A stretch of DNA of 64,000 nt from Niastella vici (GTDB lineage: Bacteria > Bacteroidota > Bacteroidia > Chitinophagales > Chitinophagaceae). The stretch is from assembly GCF_002077945.1 (NCBI RefSeq), contig NZ_LVYD01000002.1, forward strand, positions 454,156-518,155. The letters run 5' to 3'. Made by a program: the position numbers and the translations under genes. The notes beneath the pieces were generated by a model. The model saw only the letters and a list, made by a program, of their open reading frames with translations. It was not told the origin of the DNA and made no database searches. This document shows, piece after piece, positions 9,588 through 18,862 of the stretch. Within the stretch, counting starts at the first letter, position 1; every line of letters begins with the position of its first letter.

Positions 9588-9886
9588 GAAGCAAACGCCC
9601 GGTTTGATCACATTCATTTGGGCCTTAAAGGGTAAACAAAGATCACCCCGCAGCTGGGGGAAACACGTTTTATAGTTGTGAAGGACGGTCAATCTGTAAA
9701 AAGAGCAAGCTGTTGTCTTTCCTAAAAAAACAGCTTCTCCCCGGAAATCATTCCAGTCAGGCAGTAGGGTGAGCATGCAACTTCCAGAGCTACCCGGTGA
9801 TCTTATATGCCGGGTATGTCTTTGGAAGATGTACTACATGCGTGTCATCATCCACGTGTTCTTTTGAAATGATCCTTGAATTCAAC
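9588..9886. other. Region without a supported gene between the metal pump and the EEP hydrolase
   Basis: An 80-codon minus-strand frame (9534-9776) spans most of it but runs through the inverted repeat, has no recognisable domain and an unlikely composition rich in Cys, Phe and Leu, so it is not called. The part nearest 9887 is just downstream of the EEP gene. No other structure is visible. Confidence 0.4.
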
Positions 9887-10669
9887 TTATTTGCTTTTCA
9901 TTTTCAATCTAACCCAAACCGGCAGGTGATCAGAAGCTACCGGCTCATTTTCGACAACTGTTTGTACTACTTTAAAAACCTGGCCAGTTCGTTTACGGGC
10001 CATGATATAATCAATACAGGAGGTTGGCTTATCGGCAGGAATAGTAAACCGGGTAGTGTCATTTAAAATTTCCCAGTTTTGTGAAAAAGCTTTTATGACG
10101 GGTGAAGCAGGTTCTGCATTCAAATCGCCCGCCAGGAAAACCGGCTTTTTGAATTTTTCGGTGAGCTTATCAATCAGTTCCACCGATTGAAGCCGGTCAG
10201 CCTCCGTCAGGGAGAAATGGGTGCAAGCCAGCACATAATTTTTCATTTCAACCACTACTACGCTGCGTTGTTCTTCCCGGCCCGGCAAAGGCATACCTTC
10301 CACTTTCAATGGTTTTTGCCTGGTAAGGATGCCGATCCCGTATTTACCACCCTGATAATCGATTGACGCCCGGTAGGTAGGAACCATACCGGTCAACTTT
10401 GCCAACTCATTCAAAACACCAACTCCTTTGCTTCTTGAAGTGGCGCTATCCAGTTCCTGCAACGCCACTATATTGGCCCCGGTCTTATTGATCACATTCG
10501 CCACCCGTTGATAATTTACAACATTATCCATACCCCGGCAGTTACGGACATTATAAGTAAGAATGGTGATCTCTCTATCATTAAAACCGGCTCTTTGCCC
10601 CGCAGCACTATAATGAAGGGGAAAGGCCATACTTATCAGCAAAAGGATCATTACAGAATACCGTTTCAT
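9887..10669 (-). CDS. Secreted endonuclease/exonuclease/phosphatase-family hydrolase
   Basis: The ATG at 10669 gives a signal peptide (YSVMILLLISMAFPLHYSAA), so this start is preferred over the longer open frame to 10771. The mature protein has the EEP metal-dependent fold: TILTYNVRN with the first Asn, LQELD with the metal-binding Glu, ACTHFS with a catalytic His, AGDLNAEP (Asp/Asn pair) and the C-terminal SDHLPV motif. Family members cleave phosphodiesters or phosphomonoesters in nucleic acids, inositol phosphates or lipids; the substrate is not readable. Export suggests nutrient scavenging. It stands alone. Confidence 0.85.
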   Translation of the reverse strand: MKRYSVMILLLISMAFPLHYSAAGQRAGFNDREITILTYNVRNCRGMDNVVNYQRVANVINKTGANIVALQELDSATSRSKGVGVLNELAKLTGMVPTYRASIDYQGGKYGIGILTRQKPLKVEGMPLPGREEQRSVVVVEMKNYVLACTHFSLTEADRLQSVELIDKLTEKFKKPVFLAGDLNAEPASPVIKAFSQNWEILNDTTRFTIPADKPTSCIDYIMARKRTGQVFKVVQTVVENEPVASDHLPVWVRLKMKSK

Positions 10670-10975
10670 GTATTGTATTTTATAAATGCCAGGCGAAATT
10701 ACCTGCTTTACCCTACTTACTACCAGCGCTATTTTGACACAAACCGATACTTTTTTCACTGCTTGCAACAAGGTCAGTAAGCGCTGCGTACGTGGAGTTA
10801 TTGCTAAAAAGATACTAATATGTTACCGTGGAAAGTCATTAGATAAAACAATTTAACCCCTAAAATTTACCAAAATGTACCCGATCATTCAATAGAGATT
10901 AATTGAGATTTGACCTGCCTGTTAAATTTTATTTACATAGGGAAGCTACAAATTAACTAATCTCAAATTGCCATT
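10670..10975. promoter_or_regulatory. Divergent intergenic region between the EEP hydrolase and the GH16 lipoprotein
   Basis: About 300 bases with no gene, containing the upstream regions of two divergent genes. An inverted repeat TCAAT-N8-ATTGA lies at 10889-10906, about 70 bases before the GH16 start, and could be a regulator site. No canonical TAnnTTTG box was found at a convincing distance. Confidence 0.3.
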
Positions 10976-11782
10976 ATGAAAAAATTAAATCTAATCGTTA
11001 TTGTCTTTCTTTCTGTTATGATGGGTGCATCCTGTAAGAAAGGAGTTGCAGACGCCAATTCAGCACCAGAGCAACAAGCACGTCCCGGGGCAACAGAAGA
11101 AGCTACCTGGGTAACCCTCCTTCCCACCACTTCATTTAATTCGTACAGCACTTACTGGAACAACCTGTATCCATGGGGGTCAGATCATAACGGATCGGCT
11201 CGTATGCGAACCCAAAATATTGCTACTTCAGGTGGGGTCCTCACTATGACTGCTTACCCCGGAACTGTTAGTGATAAGGCAAGCATCCACTACTTTTCCG
11301 GCACCTGTTATGCCAAACAACAGGTTACCGTTAGCGCGTCATGGCCCAAATGGCGGGTTTCCGGTGAATTCCAGTGCCCTTCTGTTAAAGGTACCTGGCC
11401 GGCTTTCTGGTTAAACGGAGCTAATCAATGGCCACCCGAAAGCGATATTATGGAGTTTAAAGGAAGCGCTACCTGCTGGACAAACACCTATAAAAATGAA
11501 AACGGTCAGTGGTCAAGTGTGGGCACATCGATTTCAGGCCCGGCTAACTGGCATACCTACACCGCCTATTTAATAAGAATTGGCACTACTAATAACGTGA
11601 GTATCGAATACTGGATCGATGGTACGAAAGTATCAACACAAACCGGTCAAAACTTCCTTAATGAACCGCTTAACTTAATAATTGACCTTCAGATGGAAGG
11701 TTCATCAGGTACGCCCGGCCCAACAGGAAACACTGTTATGAGTGCGAGAAACGTTACCATTCAAAGAAGCGCTACATTATAA
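10976..11782 (+). CDS. GH16-like glycoside hydrolase lipoprotein
   Basis: 268 residues. A lipoprotein signal peptide with lipobox GASC places Cys near residue 21. The rest is a concanavalin-like jelly roll with the GH16 catalytic motif in PESDIMEF (E-x-D-x-x-E: nucleophile, helper Asp, acid/base), preceded by TWPAFWLNG as in laminarinase-type GH16 enzymes. Expected role: surface or periplasmic endo-hydrolysis of a beta-glucan or galactan. It faces the utilisation locus at 12-28.6 kb convergently and likely belongs to the same substrate programme, but as its own transcript ending at the hairpin at 11832-11864. Assignment rests on the motif and flanking tryptophans. Confidence 0.75.
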   Translation: MKKLNLIVIVFLSVMMGASCKKGVADANSAPEQQARPGATEEATWVTLLPTTSFNSYSTYWNNLYPWGSDHNGSARMRTQNIATSGGVLTMTAYPGTVSDKASIHYFSGTCYAKQQVTVSASWPKWRVSGEFQCPSVKGTWPAFWLNGANQWPPESDIMEFKGSATCWTNTYKNENGQWSSVGTSISGPANWHTYTAYLIRIGTTNNVSIEYWIDGTKVSTQTGQNFLNEPLNLIIDLQMEGSSGTPGPTGNTVMSARNVTIQRSATL

Positions 11783-11831
11783 GGATCATAATTAAACAGC
11801 AGCTTCACTATCATAAAGTTTAATTCAGGTT

Positions 11832-11868
11832 AAGCCAGGCCTTATACTAACAGGGGCCTGGCTTATTT
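11832..11868 (+). terminator. Rho-independent terminator after the GH16 gene
   Basis: A perfect 10-bp stem AAGCCAGGCC (11832-11841) / GGCCTGGCTT (11855-11864) with a 13-base loop, followed by attttat on the plus strand. It lies about 50 bases after the GH16 stop. Confidence 0.8.
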
Positions 11869-12044
11869 TATAAAACAACGTGTTGGGAAAATTCACTGAC
11901 AAATCATCAAGAAGAAGAAAAATAAACAAACAGGCTTTACTATGAAATTTTTTAAACCATATAGCATTAATACGCTTACTTCGTTTATTGTTTGGTTGCT
12001 TTCTCTGAATCAACTCCGTTTTCTCCCGAAATACAGGAACGCCT

Positions 12045-14297
12045 TCAGTATCCTTTCGTTTTTAATTCAGCCAACGTTGTTGTTTTTGTTTCCCCAGCTT
12101 TAACCGAAACAATTGGACAACTGCTGATAAACCCCTGTGGATAAACCTTTGCAGGAATTTCATCAATAAACACCCTCACATGTGCATCGAACTTCGTCGG
12201 ATTGGTGATGGTAATTGTGTTGCCGATCAGTTTTGCCTCTACATGATCAAATACTACCAATTCCTTTTTACCGGAATTGATATAAATACCTGGAATCTGC
12301 GCCACAGTAAGCATGGCGCTAACCTGCGCCCACGTGTTGCCGTGAAATATATTACCGATATTTTCTATTCCTTCCCAATCGCTGAGGTTCACTCTTTCAT
12401 TGATCCAGCCTATATGCTGATCTTTAACAGGACGATCTTCACGAGCAATGTACTGCATGATGTTGTGGGCCACATCGTATATCATGCCGAGGTATATTTT
12501 ATTGCCGGTTGCCCTGTACAACTTAAACAAACAATCTCCCGATAAAGTACAAATGCCGGGGCCTCCATGTTTGTTTTGTGTGTTAGCCCATACAGCGCCG
12601 GTGGTTTTGATATCCAACTGCCCAAATAACGCGGATGCAGGAAACTTATAATCGTACGTTACCATCCAGGTAGAACACAAACCGGCGGCATCTTCGGCAT
12701 AACGCAGCCATTCTTTTTCTTTTGTTGTTTCATAAAGTGTAACAAAAGATTCGAGCATGGCGAATGCTGATTCCGAATCGTTGTTCTGCAAAATTTCACC
12801 GGGCCCTCCGCATGAAATACCTTTCACGGTAAAGTTTTTGTAGTAATAACGTGCGGCTTCTTCGGCCACTGTCAGCCATTGCAGTTTGTTTTCAAATTTT
12901 GCCGCCAGCGCCAATCCGGCTATGGCCATAGAGGCACTGTTGCTGCCGCCCACTTTTATTTCGCCGGTTTCAATATCAATAAACTGACCCCATTGGTGAT
13001 TTTGTTGCCAGAGGTTTACAAATGATTCGGACAATTTATTGAGAGGCTCCTTCCATGCAGCCGGCATTTTCCATTCTTTATTTTTTAACTGTTGTGACAA
13101 ACAATACTTATATATAAAGTACAACGCATCAGCATTTTTACGCAAGAGGTGTAAATTGTCTGGATGCGCCCCCCCAAAACAATCGCTGCACCATTGGTTA
13201 TTGCCTTTACCACAACCATAAAAGAAACCGCTATTTGACTGGCTTTGAGTAATGATCTTGTGATAATTCCTGAATGACCTGTCCGCAGAAGAATCGCACC
13301 CTATTTCACTTAGAGGAAGGGTAACCATCAAACCGCCAACCCAGCCTAATTGCCATTTATGATTCCAACTGTTGCCACCTAACGTATAGATACTGTCCTG
13401 CCCACTCCAGAATTCCCCTTCCTGTTTTTCCATCAGCTCAAATGCCTTGCTGAACGGCAGTTGGTTTATATAAGTTGAATGAGCAAAGCCTTTACGGATA
13501 CTCAAAAATTTATTATTTAAATCTTTGGGTGAAGACAGATTACTGAACGTATAAATTTTATACCGGAAGGTTACTTTATCGCCCTGCTTCAGGTCGACCC
13601 CCGTTTCCCCGGATGGCGATAAGTGGGTCATGCTGTAATACATCTTACGTACACAGGGTGCAGCAATGGTGAACTCCGCCTTATTGCGTTGTTCATTTTC
13701 TTTAAAAATCAGAACACTGTTGCCCAATTCAGTGGCCTGCTCTGTCAGTATCCATATCCCCGTTTTGGTTTTGGGAAAATAAATGCCTATTGCCGGTGTT
13801 GAAAGGTCGCCTGTGTTGAGGTCTATTCTGGATTCGCCTGCGTATTTATTCAACCTCGGCACATCGGTAATAGTTACGGGCGGGGTTTTGCTGTAATCTT
13901 TTTGCTTAAATAATGGAGGGTAATCATATTTCAGCACATCAAAGCGGTTACCGTTGTATGCAGCAGATGGCATGATGACATAATTATCCTTTGCCCAGTT
14001 GCTGAACAAAAAATTGATAGCCACACCCGCTTTTTCTGCATTTCCCTTTGCCAATTGAATGGTATAAATAGTTTCGTTGCCGGGAGCGGTGCTGCTTTCT
14101 TTTTTACATTCCCATACTGCATTATTCAGGGCAATAACTGAGCGGTTGCTTTTTAATGCAAACGCCTGAGGATCTTGAGACTGGCGGCCATTATAGTAAA
14201 GCGCTTCGACGGTAACGATAACACCTGATGAAAGGTTTTGTCCAAAGGTTTGTGAGCTAATAAATAAAAAAATAACAAAAACCTTAAAATCATTCAT
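12045..14297 (-). CDS. Large secreted protein of unknown family, helical-toroid-like (possible carbohydrate-active enzyme)
   Basis: 750 residues with a signal peptide (FKVFVIFLFISSQTFGQ). I do not recognise a named family. The first about 270 residues look beta-rich. From about residue 290 to 670 there are repeated helix-pair segments with Gly/Trp-rich turns (SWNHKWQLGWVGGLMVTLP, SNSASMAIAGLALAAKF, ESAFAMLESFVTLYETT), which resembles the (alpha/alpha)6 barrel of many glycoside hydrolases and lyases. The final about 80 residues look like a beta sandwich. Many Asp, Glu and Trp residues in turns would suit sugar binding. It sits at the 3' side of the SusC/SusD/GH128 operon but after a terminator, so it probably has its own promoter. 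Confidence 0.6.
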   Translation of the reverse strand: MNDFKVFVIFLFISSQTFGQNLSSGVIVTVEALYYNGRQSQDPQAFALKSNRSVIALNNAVWECKKESSTAPGNETIYTIQLAKGNAEKAGVAINFLFSNWAKDNYVIMPSAAYNGNRFDVLKYDYPPLFKQKDYSKTPPVTITDVPRLNKYAGESRIDLNTGDLSTPAIGIYFPKTKTGIWILTEQATELGNSVLIFKENEQRNKAEFTIAAPCVRKMYYSMTHLSPSGETGVDLKQGDKVTFRYKIYTFSNLSSPKDLNNKFLSIRKGFAHSTYINQLPFSKAFELMEKQEGEFWSGQDSIYTLGGNSWNHKWQLGWVGGLMVTLPLSEIGCDSSADRSFRNYHKIITQSQSNSGFFYGCGKGNNQWCSDCFGGAHPDNLHLLRKNADALYFIYKYCLSQQLKNKEWKMPAAWKEPLNKLSESFVNLWQQNHQWGQFIDIETGEIKVGGSNSASMAIAGLALAAKFENKLQWLTVAEEAARYYYKNFTVKGISCGGPGEILQNNDSESAFAMLESFVTLYETTKEKEWLRYAEDAAGLCSTWMVTYDYKFPASALFGQLDIKTTGAVWANTQNKHGGPGICTLSGDCLFKLYRATGNKIYLGMIYDVAHNIMQYIAREDRPVKDQHIGWINERVNLSDWEGIENIGNIFHGNTWAQVSAMLTVAQIPGIYINSGKKELVVFDHVEAKLIGNTITITNPTKFDAHVRVFIDEIPAKVYPQGFISSCPIVSVKAGETKTTTLAELKTKGY

Positions 14298-14520
14298 TAT
14301 ATTCTTTTTTAAGAGGGCTCCAAAGCTACTTTCTGGCCTACTATTATTTATACATCATTTTACCAATTACTGATGCTTTTTTACCTTTCCAACATAACGA
14401 TGGGATGCAGCTATATCCTTGTATTTGTGAACCAGGTAAAACTATCGAAGCAACTGTGAATAGGAAACACATAAGATCAACCAGGCATGGCGCTCAGTAT
14501 CTACAAAGCACCATTTAACC

Positions 14521-14557
14521 TAAAAAAAGAGGTTGCCTCTAAATAAGAGACAACCCC
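14521..14557 (-). terminator. Rho-independent terminator of the SusC/SusD/GH128 operon
   Basis: The stem GGTTGCCTCT (14531-14540) / AGAGACAACC (14546-14555) has one C-A mismatch. Read on the minus strand it is followed by a run of seven U (14528-14522). It lies 40 bases after the GH128-like gene stop. The remaining roughly 220 bases up to 14297 hold the upstream region of the 750-residue gene and nothing else recognisable. Confidence 0.75.
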
Positions 14558-14597
14558 TTGTTTTACCAAAACAACTGCTTAAAACAAAAAGGCTATA

Positions 14598-17500
14598 CTA
14601 TTCTTTCATCATTTCTTTGATGAGGCGTTGCTGTCCATTGACCACCTGTACGTAATACATACCGGCAGTCAGGTTCTTCATAGGTAAATAAGTTGTATTG
14701 TTCATCAATGACTTTGACAAAACGAGAACGCCCATGGCATTGTATACCTGAACCATGGCGGCCTTATCAACGCGGCTTACCCGAACGATCAGTTGTTGCT
14801 GCACCGGGTTGGGGTACAGCCTTATCTGCTTGTCTTCATCCTTAACAATGGGCGCCCTGGTATTTACTTTAGCGGCTGTTAGCGCCAAAGGCATCAGGTT
14901 CGCCAGATTGCTGATGTTCTGTTCGCTCAGGGCATAGTTGTAGATCCTGAACTCATCTACTGCCCCATTCAGGTAAGGATCGGAAAACTGTGATTTACCG
15001 ATGTAGTTTAGACTGGTGCTTCCCAGATCGGATGGTTTAATGGTAACACCCGTATTGGCGGCTACGTTTTGCCCATTCACATACAGCTTTACGGTATCGC
15101 CCAGCCGCCTGATGGCCAAATGCGTCCAGGTATTCAGTGCCCAGGTATAAGAATAGTTTACCTGCTGTTCAGCGCCTCCGTTCTTAATAGCGAATCGAAC
15201 GGTAGATACCCCACCTGAAACGCTTGCCTGAGGTGATAAGAACATGTATTGTGCAGTGCCGGTACCAAAATCAAAAATGCGCATCCAGGTAGCCAGGGAA
15301 TCCATTCTTACCCAGGTAGAAATAGTGAAATCATTCAACGGGGCAAGCAATCCGGCACCCAATGATACATAAGAAGTGGAAGTACCGTTCAGCTTTACCG
15401 AGCTGCCGCTGTTCCCTGTAGTATGGGAAGCTGTTGCGGCCAGTGCGCCATGATAACCGCCCCACGCATCACGGGCAAAAGTACCTGAGGTTTCATCGAA
15501 GGCGAGGTACAGGTGTTGGCCGGCAACCGGAGTACCTGATAATACAGCAGTTTCGGGACTGCGGCCGGCGTTATTATACGCCACAACCTTATAGTAGTAG
15601 GTAGCGCCATTGGAAGCGGTCTTATCTTCATACCGTATCGCATTTATATTGCTTGCAATAACAGTATAAGTACCGGTGGCGCTGGAAGCGCGTGAGATCT
15701 CATATTTCGCATCGTACTGAAAGTCCCAGGTCAATGCTATTTGATTATCGCCCGAAGCAGCATTGGGATTAAGCACGCTTGCCGGCGTTACCAGTGCATT
15801 TGTCGTGAGTTGCAGCACCGTTGAATTGGCGCTTTCACCGGCCGAGTTCAGTGAAGTAATCACATAATAATAGGTAGTGGACGGGCTCAAAGCGGTATCC
15901 ATGTACTGCAGCTGAGTGGTCCTCGATAAAATAGTAGTGAATGGTCCGCTGGCGCTCAACGATCTTTTCAGGTTATAGGAGCGCGCATTGGAGCCTGCAT
16001 TCCAGATAATAGAATCCTGCGTGGCAGATAGTACAGTACCGGTGAGGCTGGTGGGCGCTACAGGAGCTGCATCCCTGGTTATAACCAGGCTTCTGCCGTA
16101 AGCATAGGTAGTGCCATCCTTTGCATAGGCTTTTATGCGATAGGTGGCTTTGTCGAAAACACTGTCAATAAAACTGATCGTACTGCTATAGGCATAACCG
16201 GTAAACGTATTGATGCCAATAAAACCGGTATCCCTGCCATCGATCAATCTTTCCAGTACATAATTCAAACCGGTTTCGCCGTTCATGTCCTTAAACGTAA
16301 GCGTGGTTTTAAAATAGTCGTCACCATTTATGCTGTTCGTTAAAGGCGGCCCCACCAGTTTCCAGGTATGTACAAAGGCTTTGGCCGGATTGTACGCGAA
16401 ATTCGACTTATCGGCTGCATAATATTTACCGGCTGGGGTAAGTGTATCGGCCAATACCAGCGAGCGCTTGTACTGAACCCAATCGTATTCTGCATACCGC
16501 TCAACAAAGGAGGTAGTATCCAACACCTGTAAAATTCCTTTGATGTCGCTCAACTGTTTCTGAAGCGCCAGTGTGGTATCGGTGGGCCAGGTTTCGGTGG
16601 TCCAGTTGGCGCCATTGTTCCATTCGGTTATCCACAGCGGACGTTTTACCCGGTCGTAAATCGCTTTTAACCGGCTATACCATTGCGAAGGCGTTTGTCC
16701 ACCCCAATAGCAGTGAATGGCTACATAATCAACCCGGTAATCCAGTGAATCGGTTTTTGCCAGGAAGTTGGTGATCCAGCTGCTTTCGGGATTGGCCGGT
16801 GCAGGTGACCCTATGCGGTAGCCCGATTGCATGAAGTCGGGCCAGTAGCTCACCGCCTGATCTACTGTCAGGTTCGACTGATCGCTTTGATCAGGTTCAT
16901 TAAAGCCCGACAAATGGTTGATGCCGGTTTTGCTGTTGATGCTGCTCCATGATGGCCAGCCGCCATTTTGCCTGATGGCAACATAATTATAGTTACTGCT
17001 CGAGCTTCCGGCAATATTCCAGTCGTAATACCAGGTGCAATTCAGTTTATTGGGGTCCCAGCCGGCCTTTCCTTTTTTGCTCACCCAATCCCATTTGAAC
17101 ACCCTGATAAAGGAAACAGTGGTATCAAGGCCTTGCGGCATAGCATTAACAATAAGATCGCTGTCGTTGGCAACGAATACACGGCTGTAGCCTGAACCAT
17201 CTGCATTATTGGCCATGGTAGCCATATAGCCGCGGTGCAATTTGAACGACCTGATGCGGTTATCGAATGCGGCCAGGCTGTCGTGATAGGTATTTATTTC
17301 ATAGGACGTAGTGTTTCCTGCCAGGCTGGGTTGTGTAAATACATCCAGGGCAGCCTGCGAGGTTACATTACCATTTGGAATAACCGCTGTTCCGTTCTTA
17401 TAAATGGCCACCCGTACATTGGCATTATTAGCGGCTGATACACCGTTGATGGTCACTTTACTCAACCAATTGGCGGTTACTGTAGCTGGCGGCACATTGT

Positions 17501-18809
17501 CGAAGATCAACCAGGCATCGTTTGAGTTGAGCGCTACGGTTGAGTTGATCAACGGGGAGTAATCGCCGGTAAGATGCAGATCGGTTTTACCCGGTACAGT
17601 GAAACTGGTATTAAATGTTGGCAGGTAAGAAGCCGATGCACCGGTAACGGTTACATTCTGCATGGAGCCGGTAACAATACTTGCGGGCGCATAGGCGCCG
17701 GAATCATAAGTTACCTCAGCTATTTGCATATCTACTGCGCCCGTGGGATAGTTCTTGCCAAAAATAAAACGGGGTGTTGCGGCAAACCGCTTTACCGATA
17801 ATTCAGCAATGGAATAAAGAGCAGTAGGCCCTGTAAATGTAATATAGTAAGTGGCGGATGTTGGCGCAGTAAAAATAAAGTCGTTCTTTTTAAGGGCCCT
17901 CACCGTGGTAGAGGTGGTGAGCGTTTGCGTGGCAATACGGCCGCTTGCGGCAGTGGTAGTGCCAATGCCTACTGTCATGCTTGAGCCGGGCGTACCGTTC
18001 GAGATATAGGCATACAGCATCGACAGGTCGTAGGTAACACCGGCCTCAAGCGTTACAGGGTAACTGTATACCGTGCTGCTATAGCTGCCGTCCCACCGCA
18101 GGAACAGGATGCGGCCCGTATACGTGGAGCCATTGTAGGTATGCAGGTTGCTGCCCGATGAGGCATTGATATCAAGGTAGCGCGAGGTACCTGCCGTAGT
18201 GGAATTGGCCACTGCAAACAGCGTGGTGGATGTGGGGTTCAGGATCCATCCATAATCGCTGGGTTTACCGGTGTTATTGGGCGCTATACCTGCCCAGTTG
18301 GGGACCAACGAGGTATCGCTATTGGTATTTACCACGGTATCGATCTCTGCGCCGGCGGCAATATTCCTTATTTGTGAAAGGGGCTGCGATTGAATATAAG
18401 CCCCGTTTTGATAAATATGCGCCGAATCATTTTTAACGGCAATTCGAATGGTATAGTCCTGCCCCGCCCCTGAAGCAGTCAATGCAGTGCTGCCGCTGAG
18501 CGGCGCCGTGTATTTCAAATTGGCCGCATCGAGCGAAAGGCGAAAGCCCTTTAACAGCTCATTGCGTCCTTCTATATCCATGCCGCGCCCGGTGGCGGAA
18601 TTCACCCTGCCTGTCAACTCAATGGTGTACGCAGCCGGGAGCGTATGCGGTTTTACAACAGTGTCTTCCTGGGTAGCGTTGGTAAATGTTCTGGTAGTGG
18701 AAAGAAGGGTTTCACTTAAAGTACCCTTTGCAGGCAGGTTAGGCGCCTGTGCAAACAAGCATATTTTGCACAGGCACAACATAACCAGCACGAATAAAGT
18801 TTTATTCAT
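14598..18809 (-). CDS. Multidomain GH128-like endo-glucanase with fibronectin III and LamG domains and a type IX secretion signal
   Basis: 1403 residues. After a signal peptide (LFVLVMLCLCKICLFA) come N-terminal beta-rich modules (about 25-560). A glycosyl-hydrolase catalytic core of GH128 type follows at about 565-800, with LSGFNEPDQSDQ (acid/base Glu) and PLWITEWNNG (nucleophile Glu). Two fibronectin III-like repeats (about 910-1100) and a LamG/concanavalin domain (about 1110-1290) come next. The C-terminal 80 residues are a type IX sorting domain (IRLYPNPVQQQLIVRVS, GMYYVQVVNGQQRLIKE). Known GH128 enzymes cut beta-1,3-glucan. It is last in the operon with both SusC/SusD pairs and should be displayed on the cell surface. 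Confidence 0.8.
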   Translation of the reverse strand: MNKTLFVLVMLCLCKICLFAQAPNLPAKGTLSETLLSTTRTFTNATQEDTVVKPHTLPAAYTIELTGRVNSATGRGMDIEGRNELLKGFRLSLDAANLKYTAPLSGSTALTASGAGQDYTIRIAVKNDSAHIYQNGAYIQSQPLSQIRNIAAGAEIDTVVNTNSDTSLVPNWAGIAPNNTGKPSDYGWILNPTSTTLFAVANSTTAGTSRYLDINASSGSNLHTYNGSTYTGRILFLRWDGSYSSTVYSYPVTLEAGVTYDLSMLYAYISNGTPGSSMTVGIGTTTAASGRIATQTLTTSTTVRALKKNDFIFTAPTSATYYITFTGPTALYSIAELSVKRFAATPRFIFGKNYPTGAVDMQIAEVTYDSGAYAPASIVTGSMQNVTVTGASASYLPTFNTSFTVPGKTDLHLTGDYSPLINSTVALNSNDAWLIFDNVPPATVTANWLSKVTINGVSAANNANVRVAIYKNGTAVIPNGNVTSQAALDVFTQPSLAGNTTSYEINTYHDSLAAFDNRIRSFKLHRGYMATMANNADGSGYSRVFVANDSDLIVNAMPQGLDTTVSFIRVFKWDWVSKKGKAGWDPNKLNCTWYYDWNIAGSSSSNYNYVAIRQNGGWPSWSSINSKTGINHLSGFNEPDQSDQSNLTVDQAVSYWPDFMQSGYRIGSPAPANPESSWITNFLAKTDSLDYRVDYVAIHCYWGGQTPSQWYSRLKAIYDRVKRPLWITEWNNGANWTTETWPTDTTLALQKQLSDIKGILQVLDTTSFVERYAEYDWVQYKRSLVLADTLTPAGKYYAADKSNFAYNPAKAFVHTWKLVGPPLTNSINGDDYFKTTLTFKDMNGETGLNYVLERLIDGRDTGFIGINTFTGYAYSSTISFIDSVFDKATYRIKAYAKDGTTYAYGRSLVITRDAAPVAPTSLTGTVLSATQDSIIWNAGSNARSYNLKRSLSASGPFTTILSRTTQLQYMDTALSPSTTYYYVITSLNSAGESANSTVLQLTTNALVTPASVLNPNAASGDNQIALTWDFQYDAKYEISRASSATGTYTVIASNINAIRYEDKTASNGATYYYKVVAYNNAGRSPETAVLSGTPVAGQHLYLAFDETSGTFARDAWGGYHGALAATASHTTGNSGSSVKLNGTSTSYVSLGAGLLAPLNDFTISTWVRMDSLATWMRIFDFGTGTAQYMFLSPQASVSGGVSTVRFAIKNGGAEQQVNYSYTWALNTWTHLAIRRLGDTVKLYVNGQNVAANTGVTIKPSDLGSTSLNYIGKSQFSDPYLNGAVDEFRIYNYALSEQNISNLANLMPLALTAAKVNTRAPIVKDEDKQIRLYPNPVQQQLIVRVSRVDKAAMVQVYNAMGVLVLSKSLMNNTTYLPMKNLTAGMYYVQVVNGQQRLIKEMMKE

Positions 18810-18862
18810 ACAGATTGTTTATCGTTAGTAAATGGTATTGTTTGACTAGTGTGTTTATTGTA

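Noticed and set aside
9534..9776. An 80-codon minus-strand gene before the metal pump
   Set aside because: Its 3' end runs through the inverted repeat and its composition is not protein-like.
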